Made by a program: the position numbers and the translations under genes
Shown here: piece by piece, positions 1-18,277 of the stretch
Layout: each line of letters opens with the position of its first letter
Numbering within the stretch: position 1 is the first letter of the stretch
The notes under the pieces: model-generated
What the model saw: only the letters and a program-made list of their open reading frames with translations
Database searches by the model: none
What the model was told of the DNA's origin: nothing
Assembly (NCBI RefSeq): GCF_037042905.1
Contig: NC_087252.1
Location: forward strand, 33,441,465-33,505,464
Source of the DNA: Lytechinus pictus
Lineage: Eukaryota > Echinodermata > Echinoidea > Temnopleuroida > Toxopneustidae
Length of the DNA: 64,000 nucleotides
Direction: 5' to 3'

Positions 1-345
1 ATCCTCATCAACCTCATCATCATCATCAACCTCATCATCACCACCATCATCATCATCATCACCAGCATCATCAACATCAACCTCATCATCATCACCACCA
101 TCATCATCATCACCAACCTCATCACCATCATCACCAACCTCATCATCATCATCATCACCATCATCATCACCAACCTCATCACCATCATCAACATCAACCT
201 CATCATCATCATCACCATCATCATCATCACCGACATCCTCCTCCTTTTCCTCCTCCTCATCATCCATCCACCCTCCTCCTCATACTACCACCACCACCAT
301 CACCATCATCATTATCTTCCTCCTCATTATCATCAGACACTAGCC
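1..345. repeat. CAT/ATC trinucleotide microsatellite
   Basis: Imperfect trinucleotide array of CAT with CAC and CTC variants, already running at the left edge of the window, so its true start is outside. It grades into CCT/CTC and CCA tracts near 240-300. It is low complexity and has no protein-coding meaning. Confidence 0.9.
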
Positions 346-789
346 ATCCTCAGTACAGTAAAAAAAAAATATTGTTTTGTTATACGAGACACATTTTAAT
401 TACCAAATTGCAGTCAGTTTTACAATCTCGATGAGTAAATTCATTTTGTAAAAGAATCGTGACCTACCCACTTTCTCATTTTTATGCTAGGCGAATGTTT
501 TATACTAGAAATAAACATAAATTTAATTTCTAGAGCGTTAAATACAAAACTTTCAAAGTGCTTTATCAAATTTTGAAGAAGATGAAATTATCCTAATGCA
601 CATATTCTAGTAATATGCAGTTGCAGACGACGACAGCAAAAAAGAACAAAATGATTTCCAAAATTATGGCGAGAGCAGCTTGCTTGGAACGAGTCGAGTG
701 AAAACATTCGCCAATCGATCGATTATAAAAACATTATTTTTATCCGCAAGGCCCATGGACATATCCATGCAAGGCAAAACGCTCTGCTT
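346..789. other. AT-rich intergenic sequence, no gene seen
   Basis: No open exon with splice borders, no RNA-like fold and no clear repeat boundary is visible here. Confidence 0.5.
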
Positions 790-1381
790 CTTAAAGGTCG
801 AGTCCACCCCAGAAAAATGTTGATTTGAATAAAGAGAGAAAAATCAAACTAGCATAACGCTGAAAACTTCATCAAAATCGGATGTAAAATAAGAAATTTA
901 TGACAAGTTTGGCTTATTTTTCACAAAACAGTTATGCACAACTCAGTGTTATGCAAATGAGTGAGTCGAAAATGTCCCTCCCTCACTATTTCTTTTGTTT
1001 TTTATTGTTTGAATTATACAATATTTCAATTTTTACAGATTTGGCCATAATGACCACGTGACTGAACCATAAATTGATAAAACAATGGTATTTCCACATG
1101 TTCAGGGAGGAAGAAATCTTGTTTCACAGGAGAATGAGGAAAAATTAGAATATTTTATATTTCATAATAAAATACAAGAAATAGTAAGTGACGTCATCAC
1201 TCCCCTCATTTGCATACTGACCAAGATGGGCATATAACTGTTCTGTGAAATAAAGGGCATGCTTAAAAACTTATTTTGATTTTACATGCGACTTTTATCA
1301 AATTTTCATCGTTATGCTTGTTGGATTTTTCTCTTTTTATTCACATCATCTTTTTTGTTGGGGTGGACTTGTCCTTTAAAG
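790..1381. mobile_element. MITE family A, full copy
   Basis: About 590 bp bounded by inverted ends: TTAAAGGTCGAGTCCACCCC on the left and GGGGTGGACTTGTCCTTTAA on the right. The interior is also roughly palindromic: ATCAAAATCGGATGTAAAAT near the left end has its diverged complement near the right end. The same family recurs at 20799-21410 (full), 18955-19085 and 31405-31660 (partial). It has no coding capacity and is a non-autonomous DNA element or fold-back repeat. Confidence 0.75.
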
Positions 1382-1840
1382 CTGCTCCCAGCTAGTGATT
1401 CGGTTATTGTTGTTTTGCTTGGAGATGATTTATTAACGTCTTTTGATGGGACTTTCTGGGGATGATTTTGTCTCCCAGATCAGACGATGTTTATGTCAAT
1501 CTTCAATGCTAGTATCATCCGTTTTTAAATGCAAATATTTCTGGCGGGTGGGCCTGGGGCGAAGGAAGGGGGTGGTAAAAGAGTCGTATTTCCACTTTTT
1601 CCAGGGATTCAGTGTTTTTGCTTTTCATGTGATATTTTGACATGGTATACATGCGCTAGTTTGACGGTATTATAAAGAAGTCAATAGAAACAATCCTGAC
1701 AATAGTCGTCTGAATAATGAATAAACTTAATTGAAATATGGAAAGATTTCTTCTTTTTTCATGTTTTTTAAATCTCATTCTTGAAGTTGGCATGTAATGG
1801 ATTATATTCAGAGCAAAGGTGGTGAATATGGTAAATTGGC
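1382..1840. other. Intergenic, no gene seen
   Basis: Only short chance open frames. No splice-bounded exon or repeat that I can define. Confidence 0.4.
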
Positions 1841-1844
1841 AATT

Positions 1845-2245
1845 CATCTACTGTCAACTCGTCCACTCACCACATGGTCTACCTTCATTTAGTCTAATGC
1901 CATTCCGTCCATTAACATTTCGTCTAACAACCTTCTGGTCCAATAAGCATTTGGTCCAATCATCACTTCGTCTAATCACCACATTACGCCTATATGACCA
2001 TTTCGTCTCATAACCAGTTCGTCTAATATCCATTTCATTTCCATTCATTTTGCCCAATTAACACTTGTCTAATTAGACCCAAATTGGTATAAGGACTAAA
2101 TGGCTATTGGACCAATTGGTTATTAGACGAAATGGTGAGTTGACGAATTGGCAAGTAGACCATGTGGATAGTGGACGAACTCATGGTAGACCAAATGATA
2201 GTAGACGAGTTGGTAATGGACGAATTGGCTTATTGGCATTAGATG
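1845..2245. repeat. Degenerate TTCGTCTAAT repeat with inverted half
   Basis: From about 1855 to 2060 the sequence is a loose run of units like TTCGTCTAATNACCA. From about 2090 to 2240 the complementary units (TTAGACGAAATGG, GGACGAATTGG) take over, so the whole is a large imperfect palindrome of short words around a centre near 2075. Open frames on both strands are by-products of the repetition. Confidence 0.7.
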
Positions 2246-3094
2246 AGCTGGAAATAAACCGTGGATAATATGCTGATGATATTGGTAATGATACTGTTGG
2301 TCAATGGTGGTGGTGGTGGTGGTGGTGATGATGATTAGGAGGAGGAGGGGGAAGCTGATGGTGATCGTGGCGACGAGGATGTCGATTATAATGCTTGTGT
2401 TGAATTAAAGGTATTGTTTAACTTTGTGAGCAGCCGATTAAAAAAATTATCAAACCAAGATGAAACATGTGTACAAGTGCATGTATTAGAGCTAATAAAC
2501 CCTGAAAACAACCATTATTGAGAATGAAAAGCTAAAACTACAAGGCAAACCCCGATTTTCTAAATAGGCGTCTTATAGACGCCTAAATAGTACACATAAG
2601 TGTATGGGATGAAATTAAGATGGTGTTTTAGGTCACTTTATATTGCAATTTTTGAAGCACTAAATAATTATTTTCGAACGCAATTTTTTCTGGGCTTCAT
2701 TTTTGTAACATATCACAGACACAGGTGACAAGTGTGACCTTCTAGCTCAGATTTTTTAAAAGTCAAACCAATGTTAACCAATCACTTTAAAATAACACCG
2801 AGGAAGAGGATGCGGGTAATTTGTTTTTTTATGTACGATTTATTACATCTAAGAAGTATTAAAGAACATGGCGCACTTTGCTGTCGTACTCAAGCGCACA
2901 CAGCCCATATGTGTTCGTTCGCAAATGCAATTAAGTCATTATAAAATTATATTTTCATTGAAGACAAATAGAAGAAGAAAGGAAAGCAAGATGTATGTAA
3001 GCAAATAATGAAAGACAAAGAAATAAAGGCATAAGGAAGGTTAGGAAGGCAGAAGTCCTACAGAATAAAGATAGATCAAGGAAATAATTGATGA
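2246..3094. other. Intergenic with short GGT microsatellite
   Basis: A short TGG/GAT microsatellite lies at about 2303-2345. The rest is unique-looking AT-rich DNA with no exon signals. Confidence 0.45.
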
Positions 3095-3096
3095 AA

Positions 3097-3252
3097 GATA
3101 CAGGGGAGGATCCAGGATTTTTCGAAAGGGGGGAAGGACACATTTTCCCGAGGAAAAATTTGACAAGCAAAGAACATTACATTACAAATTTTAATTGTGC
3201 CTCTCAAGGGGGCGGGCCGGCTGAGCCCCTCCCCCCCCCTGGATCCGCCATG
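3097..3252. mobile_element. Short hAT-like terminal remnant
   Basis: A fragment beginning CAGGGGAGGATCCAGGA and ending CTGGATCCGCCATG gives imperfect inverted ends. Between them lies TTTGACAAGCAAA, which is also found near the right ends of the two 1.6-kb elements at 8246 and 28324. It is probably a deleted relative of that group. Confidence 0.5.
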
Positions 3253-4651
3253 TGGAAAGAAAGAAGAAGAGAAAGAGAAGAGAGAACGAGCGTGAGAGAA
3301 AGAGAATGAGGAAGAATTATATCATGTATATTACATTATTGTATTCATAGTTAGCCATCATTTATTATTTTTTCCTGAGATCCCATATTTTGTATGTAGA
3401 TTGCATCGTTTTTCTGTGGTCGTTGTTGAATAGATCTCTGTCTGCTTCCATCTTTTTTTCTAAATGGTAGAATGCGCATTTCGCTGTCTGGCGAAACAAA
3501 AACCTCAATATCATCTCTGTTATGCCTGCTCTGTCTCAAACAAAACGTTTATATGAGGAGGGGTGTACTTGGTTGCAGCTGCGACATCGTCACAATAGGC
3601 ACCCTTCTTTCGTGTTGCCATTGCAAATCATGCGGAATATTTTGACGATTTTCGTTTTCAAATTTATATTGTAATCGGGGGGGGGGGGGGGTGTACTTCA
3701 TACATTATTGTTCTGTTGTTGCAGAAAACGTTTTTTTTTACACTGGACCCCTGGCTTGGTCAACCCCTCCTACACACTACTTGGATCAGCACAACTACAT
3801 AACACTATCATTAGGGGATTTGTTTTGTAACAATCGGTTACTTTCTTATTTGGACCAAAATTTGGGGAAACCCCAATTTATTTTTTCTCTAAGTTTGTTG
3901 GCGCCTCGTCAATGCAATATGGCAGCTCAATCATGACGTTAATGATTTGTAATAAAACTTTGATCATCAAACTAATTTCTCGTTTGTTGTTGTGAGTTTA
4001 TGTAGGGTGGCGATCCAGAGGGGAGGGGGTGGGCGTATACCCATTAGAATATTGAATTTTGTACAATAGCTTTCAGGAATGGGTCACACCCGCCCCCCCC
4101 CTGCTCATGTGTAGTTATGTATATCAAAAATATGTGTGTTCTTTAAATTCATTTTGCCACGATCATAAAGATGCGGGGGGGGGGGGGCAATTTCGACGTT
4201 TTGTCATAGCTGCTCCGGTTCTCAAAAAAAATAATGTGAAAATATGATGTATTTTTAAGGATATTCAACTTGGTATAGGTATCGGCTTTGCTTTTCGTTA
4301 TTTAATTGCATGTCATTCTATGGTTTATGCGTGCTTGACTCTTCCTCTTTACCGTGATCATGTTTAGAAGGGTAATGTTTAATACATAAACCGTGAATAA
4401 ATATGCTCACCGATGTTTAATGGCCCAGAGAACGCGCTGTTTGCTAAATGAGTCATGCGATGGCTTGATTATTTGTTTGATTCTATACGGTTATGAGCAA
4501 GTTCGTGTTTTTGTGACAGTAGACATACTTTCAGGCAAAGTTTAAATCCTAACGAAAAGTTTGTTGTTAAAATACAAGAAAAAAGTAGGCCCCTGATTAA
4601 AAAATGTTAGTAAAGGTTTGAGGAAAGTTAATTAAAGATTAAGAAAGATAT
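3253..4651. other. Intergenic, G-run bearing, no gene seen
   Basis: Contains G homopolymers near 3678-3690 and 4177-4188 and a C run near 4091-4100. No splice-bounded exon was found. The G runs resemble those at hAT-like element ends and may mark decayed copies. Confidence 0.4.
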
Positions 4652-4653
4652 TA

Positions 4654-4891
4654 CACTGTAAAAACTGTGGTGTCAAAACTGACACCAGTTGGTGTTAATA
4701 GAGGACCACACCCTGAGGTGTAAAAAATACACCCTAGAGATTGAACATAGCACCAAAGAGTGTAAATGTAACAACCAAAGGTGTTGTATAACACCTATAG
4801 GTGTTAAACTATCACCGCCAATTTAACACCGGTGTAAAATAACTGATGCGGTCTTCTATGTACACCGGTTAACACCACGGTTTTTGCTGTG
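4654..4891. mobile_element. MITE family B, copy 1 (TA-flanked)
   Basis: A 238-bp element with ends CACTGTAAAAACTGTGGTGT and ACACCACGGTTTTTGCTGTG, flanked by TA on both sides (4652-4653, 4892-4893). The interior is built from short GGTGTNA and TAACACC words. Copies at 10647-10885 and 23247-23447 are in the opposite orientation. TA flanks suggest a Tc1/mariner-type non-autonomous element. Confidence 0.75.
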
Positions 4892-5737
4892 TAGAATTTT
4901 GAGTTTTTGATTTGTGACGTCATAAACGAGTATATAGCTGTCCCATTTGTCATGTAATATAAAATGCATGAATTTCAATTTTGTAATGGTCCACGATGAC
5001 TGAATTTTTTCTCTCTCTCTTTCATGAGCGGGTGTGAATTGATTTTTAAAGCATGTTGCAAAAGAAATTTCACCAGACATGCAAATTATAAATGATCAAT
5101 AATTCCCCCGTCGAACCTTTCCGACATAGCAGTACGAATAAGTTAACGCAATGAATTCAACATTCAACGTATATAGGCTCTTCCAAATTAAACGCGACTG
5201 GGAACTCCCATTGGGAAATTAGGGCCCTATTTCTACAATATCCAAGCTGGTCTGTCGTGGGGGGGGGGGGGGGTGTAAGATATAAATTTGATTTAATTTC
5301 TGATATAGATTTGAATAAGATTGTCGCTCTCTTTCAATTTATGGTAAGTAAAACCAGAGAAAGCTTCATTCAGCCAGAGAGAGGCAAGATATGTGTTGTG
5401 TCAATGATTGTGATTGCTGGAATGATTGTGAGAAGGGTTTGGGGGTACAACAAATGTATAAAACATACCATTGCAATTTACTGCTATATATATCAACAGT
5501 AAATAGGACGGATTACACGACTTTTGATTATTTTAGTGGATCCCTCCATTTTCACAGAACTTGATAACATGGATAATGTTTGTGATAATTTGCTTTTACA
5601 TATTATTTTGTTTACTGATATATTTTTTGCATAAGTTTTATTTGCAAATGTCATTGTAATATTATATACGAATATCTAATTTTGTTCTGTTGTAAATAAA
5701 AATGAAACAAATTTGAAAAAGAATATAGTAAAAACGG

Positions 5738-5768
<31 letters not shown>

Positions 5769-6902
5769 GATAAAAATAATGATAATAATTAATAATAATA
5801 CTAATAATGATAATGATAATAATAATAATGATACTAATGAAAAAAAAATAATAATGATAATTGTAATAGTCAAAGAAACAATTTATATAACATGAAATAC
5901 TATCCGTATTACTATTTCCATCTCATTTTTTCAATGGTAATTTCGAATGTTAAATTTAGATCAGCCGTTTGCTGATTAACTTTTAAATAACATTTAAATA
6001 ACAACATGCACGCTTGTCTGAAATATGAGCGATAAATTTGAAAACAAAGATCCCATCACTTTAATATCAGAGTATTATCTACTATTCACTCGCTATAATT
6101 GGCCTTTTTACACTTCATAATACACGATACATTTCCATTCCATAAATGCATTAACATAATACGTAGCGACTGCCCTACACGGGGCTTAGACACCAATTTT
6201 CTGCTCAGCGCAATTTGTTTCAATCAAAAGGTCATTCCTATTTTTCTGAGTAGGTATTTTGGATCATAAATGGATTTTTTTTGCCGAGTCAAATTGAAGC
6301 AAAACGCGAGCAGAAGGCCGGAAACGTGGAGTCTACCAGGTAACGAGAGTGTTCTATATGTCGACATCACACAGGCACGACTTATTGGGTGACTTTGCTA
6401 GATTAATTAGGGGTAATAAAGCTATAAACTGTCGTACAAACCTACATTTTATTTTTAATAGCTTAGTTTGTTTCTCTGATATATTCAATTAAAAATTCCA
6501 TTAATGGCGAAGGACCGAGAAATTGGACTCAACGCTAATTGTATTTAGAACTAGTGTACAAGTACGGTATTTTAGAGACAGTTATTATAATAATGTTATT
6601 TTTCACTATAAAAAAAAAAATTCTATTTAAGTGATAGCATGTGTAAGGGGCACTTAGAAAAGTTCTATTGAAAATGACTGTAGACTCTTGTGAAAATGAA
6701 TATGATTTATATTTGAAAATGTCAAGATTTGCATGATTCTAATTCCATTGTAAGTGCATTTTTTATACAAATCATCTCTTCAAATTTAGATTTTTTCAAA
6801 GAGTATTTTTGCATAATTTTCTCCAATAACTGAAAATGTACAGATTAATTACAAAGCGTTTTATTAAAGTTTTTGACATACAAGATGCAATGCACTAGAT
6901 TA
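4892..6902. other. Intergenic with AAT microsatellite
   Basis: A G run at about 5258-5272 and an AAT/GAT microsatellite at about 5736-5870 are the only structured parts. No gene is supported. Confidence 0.45.
5736..5872. repeat. AAT/GAT microsatellite
   Basis: Imperfect AAT array with GAT and AAA variants. The open frames on both strands here are repeat artefacts. Confidence 0.85.
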
Positions 6903-7096
6903 TACACTCTAAAAAATCGAATGTTAAATCAACATTTGAAAAGTTGGAGGAGTGACAACCTTTCCATCCAACCTTGTATAAAGCTGAATCCAACATTTTA
7001 AGTGTTTGGTAGAACAATTTAAAGTCGTAAATGCAACATTTAGAAAATGTCACTCCTCCAACCTTTCACATGTTAACATTTCTTTTTTAGAGTGTA
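6903..7096. mobile_element. MITE family C, TA-flanked
   Basis: About 190 bp with inverted ends TACACTCTAAAAAA and TTTTTTAGAGTGTA. Internal inverted segments GTTGGAGGAGTGACA and TGTCACTCCTCCAAC form a long hairpin. There is no coding capacity. The TA at each end suggests a Tc1/mariner-type MITE. Confidence 0.7.
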
Positions 7097-8237
7097 TTCT
7101 ACACGTCGCATTGGCACACAAACAAATAATGCACTAGACTGTATCCCACACATCGCATTGTGGTAAAGGCGTCTTATTCCATTATTTTAGCTGCAATGTT
7201 TTGTTTTTAATTCATATATATGTGTACGGTTTAATGTAAATGTATTTGACATTGAGATTTGGTAATAAATTCAATTCGATTCTCACAATCAACAATGTCC
7301 AAAGCTGATATAAGTATATCGCTGGAACGACGAGTTTGTTGGCTCCACTGAGAAGCTTAGAACTTAATTATAATTTATATAGCTTTCACACAATATGGGG
7401 TTACCACATTTGTATCCACTCATCGTGAAAACTCAATAATGCAGTGCCTCTGTGATAAATCTATGCCCAGAAATAAGTAGATCCCATATTGGACCACCCC
7501 TTCCTTTAAACGTTTGGTGCCGTCACATCGACCAAAGTTATAACGTCATTATTAATGACAAAGTCGGTTTGGTTTGGAGCCAGTTTCATTGATGTGACTA
7601 AAGCACGTAGTTCGCCCCGAACTGAATAATAAGCCCGCCATTTCGCAGCGCTCCATTCTTCCACAGATATGATTATACCTTGGCAAGGTGAAGCGCGCTT
7701 TGCACGGAAATCTCATTAGCTTTCTTTTGGAATAGGATTTATTGATTGGATATAATTGTTAGTTATGCATGAACTGTCAGTATACCTCAGCCATGGATGA
7801 ACAAGATGCGATGTGTCAGTCACACTAAATGAAACTGACTCCAAACCGACTGGTGATCTGCCATTGGTAGTAATGTAATAGATATGGTCGGAATGGAGCT
7901 TGTGTGACTGCTCTATATAGCATGAGTCAAGAAAGGTAGATTTATAATGTATGACATGGAATTCAGTGAACGTGCATGATGTATGATCACGAAAAATAGG
8001 TATACGACTTTGTCTTTTTTTCAGAGTAACAAAAAATGTACACTTTAAAAACAAATCAGTCAAACTGACTAGTTAATAGGGTCAGTTGGGTGCAACTGTT
8101 ATTCTCTATACTGATATAGTCATATTTAACTATTTTCTAGTCGTATTTTACGAGAACAGAGTTATTTCTGACTAGAATATATGTCAGAAATGTGATAATC
8201 GGCGATTGCCATCATCAGTTGCTCCTAGCTGACTACT
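7097..8237. other. Intergenic, no gene seen
   Basis: The segment 7799-7925 contains words such as GACTCCAAACCGACTGG that recur in diverged form at 19690-19915, suggesting an old interspersed repeat. The 115-residue minus-strand open frame across it shows no recognisable domain. Confidence 0.4.
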
Positions 8238-8245
8238 GGTCTAGT

Positions 8246-9907
8246 CAGGGGCGGAAATCTCTCCCAAAAGGTAGGGGGGACACAGGGGCGGATCCAGCCT
8301 TCGCCAATAGGGGGGGGGGGGCGGAAATTTGTTTCAGCCATATTTCCCCCGATCGGCAGCTCGAAGATGATTTTTGTTTGTTTCTTTGAAGGGGTAGTCC
8401 TCATTAGTCACTTCTTAGCTTTATTCTTATAAATTAATATATAATATCATAATCCTTATTTATGTGATGCGAGCTATTTTTTTTGGAAATTTTATGTATT
8501 TTTTCCTAAAATTTAAACTGATTCTGGGCAATGTTTGTTATCCTGAAAAAGATGTGAACATGCAACTTAATAATTACTACGAACGCAAAGCGCGAGCAGA
8601 AATGAAGTGATGGAAGAGATACCTGTTAAAGTAGCATTTAACAATCAAATAATGCGAGCGCGAAGCGCGAGCTGAATTTTTTTTGACATTTCACCTAAAG
8701 AATGGGTATTCTAAGCACTTTTTGTAACTCAAGCAGAATAGGTATATAAGTAAACAATTAATGCGAGCGCGAAGCGCGAGCGGAAAATTTCGATATTTAG
8801 TCCTATAATATTTACTGAACGAGACACTCTATACATCTTTTGTAAATCCTGAAAAGGATGAGTATTAATAATGCGAGCGTGCAGCGCGCTATCTGATACG
8901 TCTTGACAATTCTGTTTCTGTTTCTGTTTCTGTTTATGGTAACTCCCGTAGGAACTCGGCAGGACAGCATTTTTGCTGGTAAACGCCAAGCTGGTATATA
9001 ACCAATTACCTAGGAAACATTTTACGTCTAGGTTAATCAGTCATAGTGGCTGATGTTATAGACGACAGATATCACTCTCGGGCCTTTTTATCAAAGTGGA
9101 GACAATGGCAGAGTTGGGATTCGAACTCACAACCTTGCGATTATGAGTCCAATGCTCTAACCACTGGACCACAGGACCCGACAATCAGACCTGAAAAGGG
9201 ATATTTTGAAAACTTTATGGAATACACGAAAATAATAGGTACCTGATAAATCAAAATTTGCGAGCGCGCAGCGCAAGCAGCAAATGTTAACATTCAGACC
9301 ATAAAACTGACATTTTTACAGAGCACTTTTTAAAAACCAATTTGTAAATTACACAAAATAATGAAAGTTCGATTTCCGAGGTGAAATATGTTTTGTATAT
9401 TGACTTCCAAACTTAATATTCGAACTCCATATTGAACAAGATATGTAAATCACCTAACAGGCAATGCGAGCGCGAAGCGCGAGCGAAAATCTTATATAGT
9501 GGCACGAAAGATTATTTTTATTTTCCAAGTCTTCCCCTCATCTTGTTTTATGCACTCGTCGTCCTTCTCTTCTTTTTCTCCTCTCTTTTCCCTCCTTTTT
9601 TTCCCTTCTTTCTTTCCTTTTTTTGCTCCGCCAAGAGGGGGGGGGGGGGGCGTGCCCCTCGATCCGCCTATGGGGACAAGGGGCGGATAAATTTGACAAG
9701 CAAAAAAAAAATTATCATCGCCAAAGTAAGGTCATATCTCGTCCCAAAATACATGTTTTATTTCGATTTAGAATGATGTATTTCTTACCATCATAAAAGA
9801 CCAAAAATAGTAGGGGGGACATTTGATATTGTGTCCCCCCTACTATTTTGAGTAGGGGGGACACGTCGGACACGTCCCCCCTGTCCCCCCTGGGATTTCC
9901 GCCCATG
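8246..9907. mobile_element. hAT-like non-autonomous element, copy 1
   Basis: A complete 1662-bp element: left end CAGGGGCGGAAATC, right end GATTTCCGCCCATG, flanked by the perfect 8-bp duplication GGTCTAGT (8238-8245 and 9908-9915). Inverted ends starting CA plus 8-bp duplications are hallmarks of the hAT superfamily. The interior has spaced copies of a GCGAGCGCGAAGCGCGAGC motif and no transposase frame, so it must be mobilised in trans. A second copy lies at 28324-29930. This copy additionally carries a SINE at 8911-9179. Confidence 0.85.
8911..9179 (-). mobile_element. tRNA-derived SINE nested in hAT-like copy 1
   Basis: Read on the minus strand, it has an A-box-like TGGTTAGAGCATTGG and a B-box-like GAGTTCGAATCC, then an unrelated body and a tail of CAGAAA repeats at about 8911-8935. 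The sister element at 28324 lacks the segment. GACAAT borders it on both sides (8905-8910, 9180-9185), a short target duplication. It is not scored as a functional tRNA because the cloverleaf is incomplete and it continues into a SINE body. Confidence 0.75.
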
Positions 9908-9915
9908 GGTCTAGT

Positions 9916-10123
9916 CAATTTGACTAAGAGTGTATGGTAGAAAATTTTGTCCATTTTTTTGGAAAAATAAGAAATGCAGATAAGGAGATACTTTAAAGAC
10001 GCATAAGGGAATGAAAGAAACGATGTATCAACAGATAAATAATGAATGTATGTATGAAATTGAATCAATGAACTGTCCGTCGTCATTCGGCCACGGAAGA
10101 ACTAGAAGTAAGGAAGGATGGGT

Positions 10124-10155
<32 letters not shown>

Positions 10156-10644
10156 GGGGGGGGGGGATGGGGTTGCCCTTCGCATTCCTTTTCTTAGAAA
10201 TTTTGTACTCATTTAGGGGACCCATAGCTGTTTAAAGAGGGGGAGAGAGAGAATTAGTGGGGTGGGATCGGGGCGAGAGAGGAAATGGGTAAGAGGGAAT
10301 AAAGGCGATACCCATCTCCAAGGGTAAGCTATATGATTGTGATTTACAGTGACATCAATAGTTAAGCCGTAAATCAATTGCGAGTCTGTGACCCAAATAT
10401 AGTCAAGACTAGTTACAACGAGAGAAGAGATTTATTTCAACATCAACTTGAACTAAATTCCAGCTTTTGCCTTGAGCAGCATGGGAGAAAGTGACGTCAT
10501 AGATCGGCTATTACAGGAAGGTAAAGGAAATCAGGGAGTTGAACACTGAAAGAGAGGGGTGGGCTGGGGTGTGGGATAGACAGACAGACGGACAGAAATG
10601 CGGACTGGGAAGAGCATGGGATAGACAGAGACAGATTTAGAAGG
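9916..10644. other. Intergenic with T29-G11 homopolymer junction
   Basis: A run of 29 T (10127-10155) is followed directly by 11 G (10156-10166). On the minus strand this is a C run followed by A29, which could be the tail of a retroposed sequence, but no recognisable body precedes it. No gene is supported. Confidence 0.4.
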
Positions 10645-10646
10645 TA

Positions 10647-10885
10647 CACAGCAAAAACTGTGGTGTTAACCGGTGTACATAGAGGACCACACCAGTTATT
10701 TTACACCGGTGTTAAATTGGTGGTGTTGGTTTTACACCTATAGGTGTTATTACAACACCTATGGTTGTTACATTTACACTCTTTGGTGTTATGTTCAATC
10801 TCTAGGGTGTTATTTTAACATCTCAGGGTGTGGTCCTCTATTAACACCAATTGGTGTCAGTTTTAACACCACAGTTTTTACAGTG
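10647..10885. mobile_element. MITE family B, copy 2 (TA-flanked)
   Basis: A 239-bp element with ends CACAGCAAAAACTGTGGTGT and ACACCACAGTTTTTACAGTG, TA on both sides (10645-10646, 10886-10887). It is in the opposite orientation to the copy at 4654. Internal GGTGTTA words give a short spurious open frame. Confidence 0.75.
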
Positions 10886-10905
10886 TAGATATGAAAAGAA
10901 ATATC

Positions 10906-11050
10906 TGGGGGCCCTTAACACAAAGCTTAATTAGCAATGATCGTAGAACATTTTTTCTACAATAATTGATTGCATTGACTACAATGTACAATCAATTGTA
11001 AAGAACAATCATACTATTGATCACTAACCTTTGTGTTACGGAACCCTGAA
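10906..11050. mobile_element. Small inverted-repeat element
   Basis: About 145 bp with ends near GGGGCCCTTAACACAAAG and CTTTGTGTTACGGAACCCTG and a palindromic centre around ACAATCAATTGT. It has MITE-like structure with diverged ends and no coding capacity. Confidence 0.5.
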
Positions 11051-11949
11051 GTCGTTGTTTCATTTTCCATTCATATCACTTATGTACGTTTTTCATAGCG
11101 CAACAAAAATATGGTGAATACCTTTAGGGGGGGGGGCATGCCAAAAATAGAATTCCAAACTCAACTTGAAGGATTGCCATATGTAAATTGCTTGAAAAGG
11201 GAAAGATTGAAGCATGGACCCTACTAATATTGAAGAGAGTAAAAATTGGAGAGGGAAGGATGAAGGGGGGGGGGGGGGTTAGGCTATGGGAGAGAGAAGA
11301 TTAAGACACAAACTACGGTACGCCATTATGCGATTTATGCTTCGCAAAAGAGGCGGCCAGCCCATTTTGAGGGATATATTCAGGCTTTGTTGATTCCAAA
11401 GTCCGTCAGAGCTTTCGTGACATTTTGTTTGACATTTAAATGGTGGAATCAAATGCGACATTTATGCCAGCATTAATGCTGCCCCGGGGTCTTTCTCCTC
11501 GTGGAAAGGTAACCAATCTGCACTTTGTACGACCTCGTGTACTAGTGAGTGAACGTGTTTAGGTGAATAATGGTCACCAGTCCGTGTATAAGGTGCTAGA
11601 CGTCCGAATGTGAAAATCTGCATAAAATTCTTCTCACGGAAATGATTCCTGTCAGGAAAATTATCAACAGCCTTTAGGTTGTGAGATAAAGCTGATTCAA
11701 AGCACTCATATGTGGCTCACTTCATGAAACAGACATTAGGCCATGTGCGCCATTTCGAAGCATATATAGGCCTATGATGTTTTCGGTCCCCCGTGTTGAT
11801 AACAAATCGTGAAAAGTATTTGCCTTATTTGGTAATTACTCTCCGAGTATTAAAAAGCTGTGAAGTTTTACTAAATAAATATAAGAATGAGATTGGCTCT
11901 CAAATTTTTAAAAGTATATTTGTGATCTTTTATTTATACCCTTTTATTA
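11051..11949. other. Intergenic upstream of gene 1, no exon identified
   Basis: Gene 1 needs an upstream signal-peptide exon ending in phase 1. I looked for a start codon followed by a hydrophobic stretch and a GT donor and found none convincing here, so that exon may lie farther upstream or outside the window. Confidence 0.35.
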
Positions 11950-11984
11950 TTGTTATTTGTAATTGATAGGCAGTATACATGTAC

Positions 11985-12245
11985 ACTCGTTATTCCGAAT
12001 GTTCATTATTCCGAAAGTTCGTTATACCCAATGCTCATTATTTATTCGTTATTCCAAATGTTGCTATTCCGAACGATCGTTTTACCAAAGAAAGTTCGTT
12101 TATCTGACCAGGAAAGAAGGTTAGTTATTCGAAAGGAATTACAGTTGTTCAAAAACTCATTAACAATACGAACTTTGCCTCTTTCGGATTTCCGAGCCTT
12201 CCGTATAACGAACCTTTATTTTTGAAGTATTAATCCTTTCGGAAT
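11985..12245. repeat. Degenerate TTCGTTATTCCGAA repeat
   Basis: A loose array of the near-palindromic word TTCGTTATTCCGAA and its variants on both strands, immediately 5' of the first visible exon of gene 1. It is simple-sequence derived, not coding. Confidence 0.65.
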
Positions 12246-12323
12246 AACGAACTATAATAAAATGCATAGTTTGATAACTTTGAAATTCCTTCTTTTCTTC
12301 CACCCTATCCCACTTTTCCCCAG

Positions 12324-18277
<5,954 letters not shown>

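Noticed and set aside
7716-8063. 115-codon minus-strand frame as a gene
   Set aside because: No domain, no splice context, and it overlaps an old repeat related to 19690-19915.
9100-9180. Minus-strand tRNA gene
   Set aside because: Has A-box and B-box-like text but no complete cloverleaf, continues into a SINE body and tail, and is absent from the sister element. Treated as a SINE. The same reasoning applies to 23497, 31246, 52556, 55141 and 62835.
9432-10086. Frames of 114 and 123 codons
   Set aside because: They span the right end of the hAT-like element and its G run; the equivalent frames in the second copy differ.
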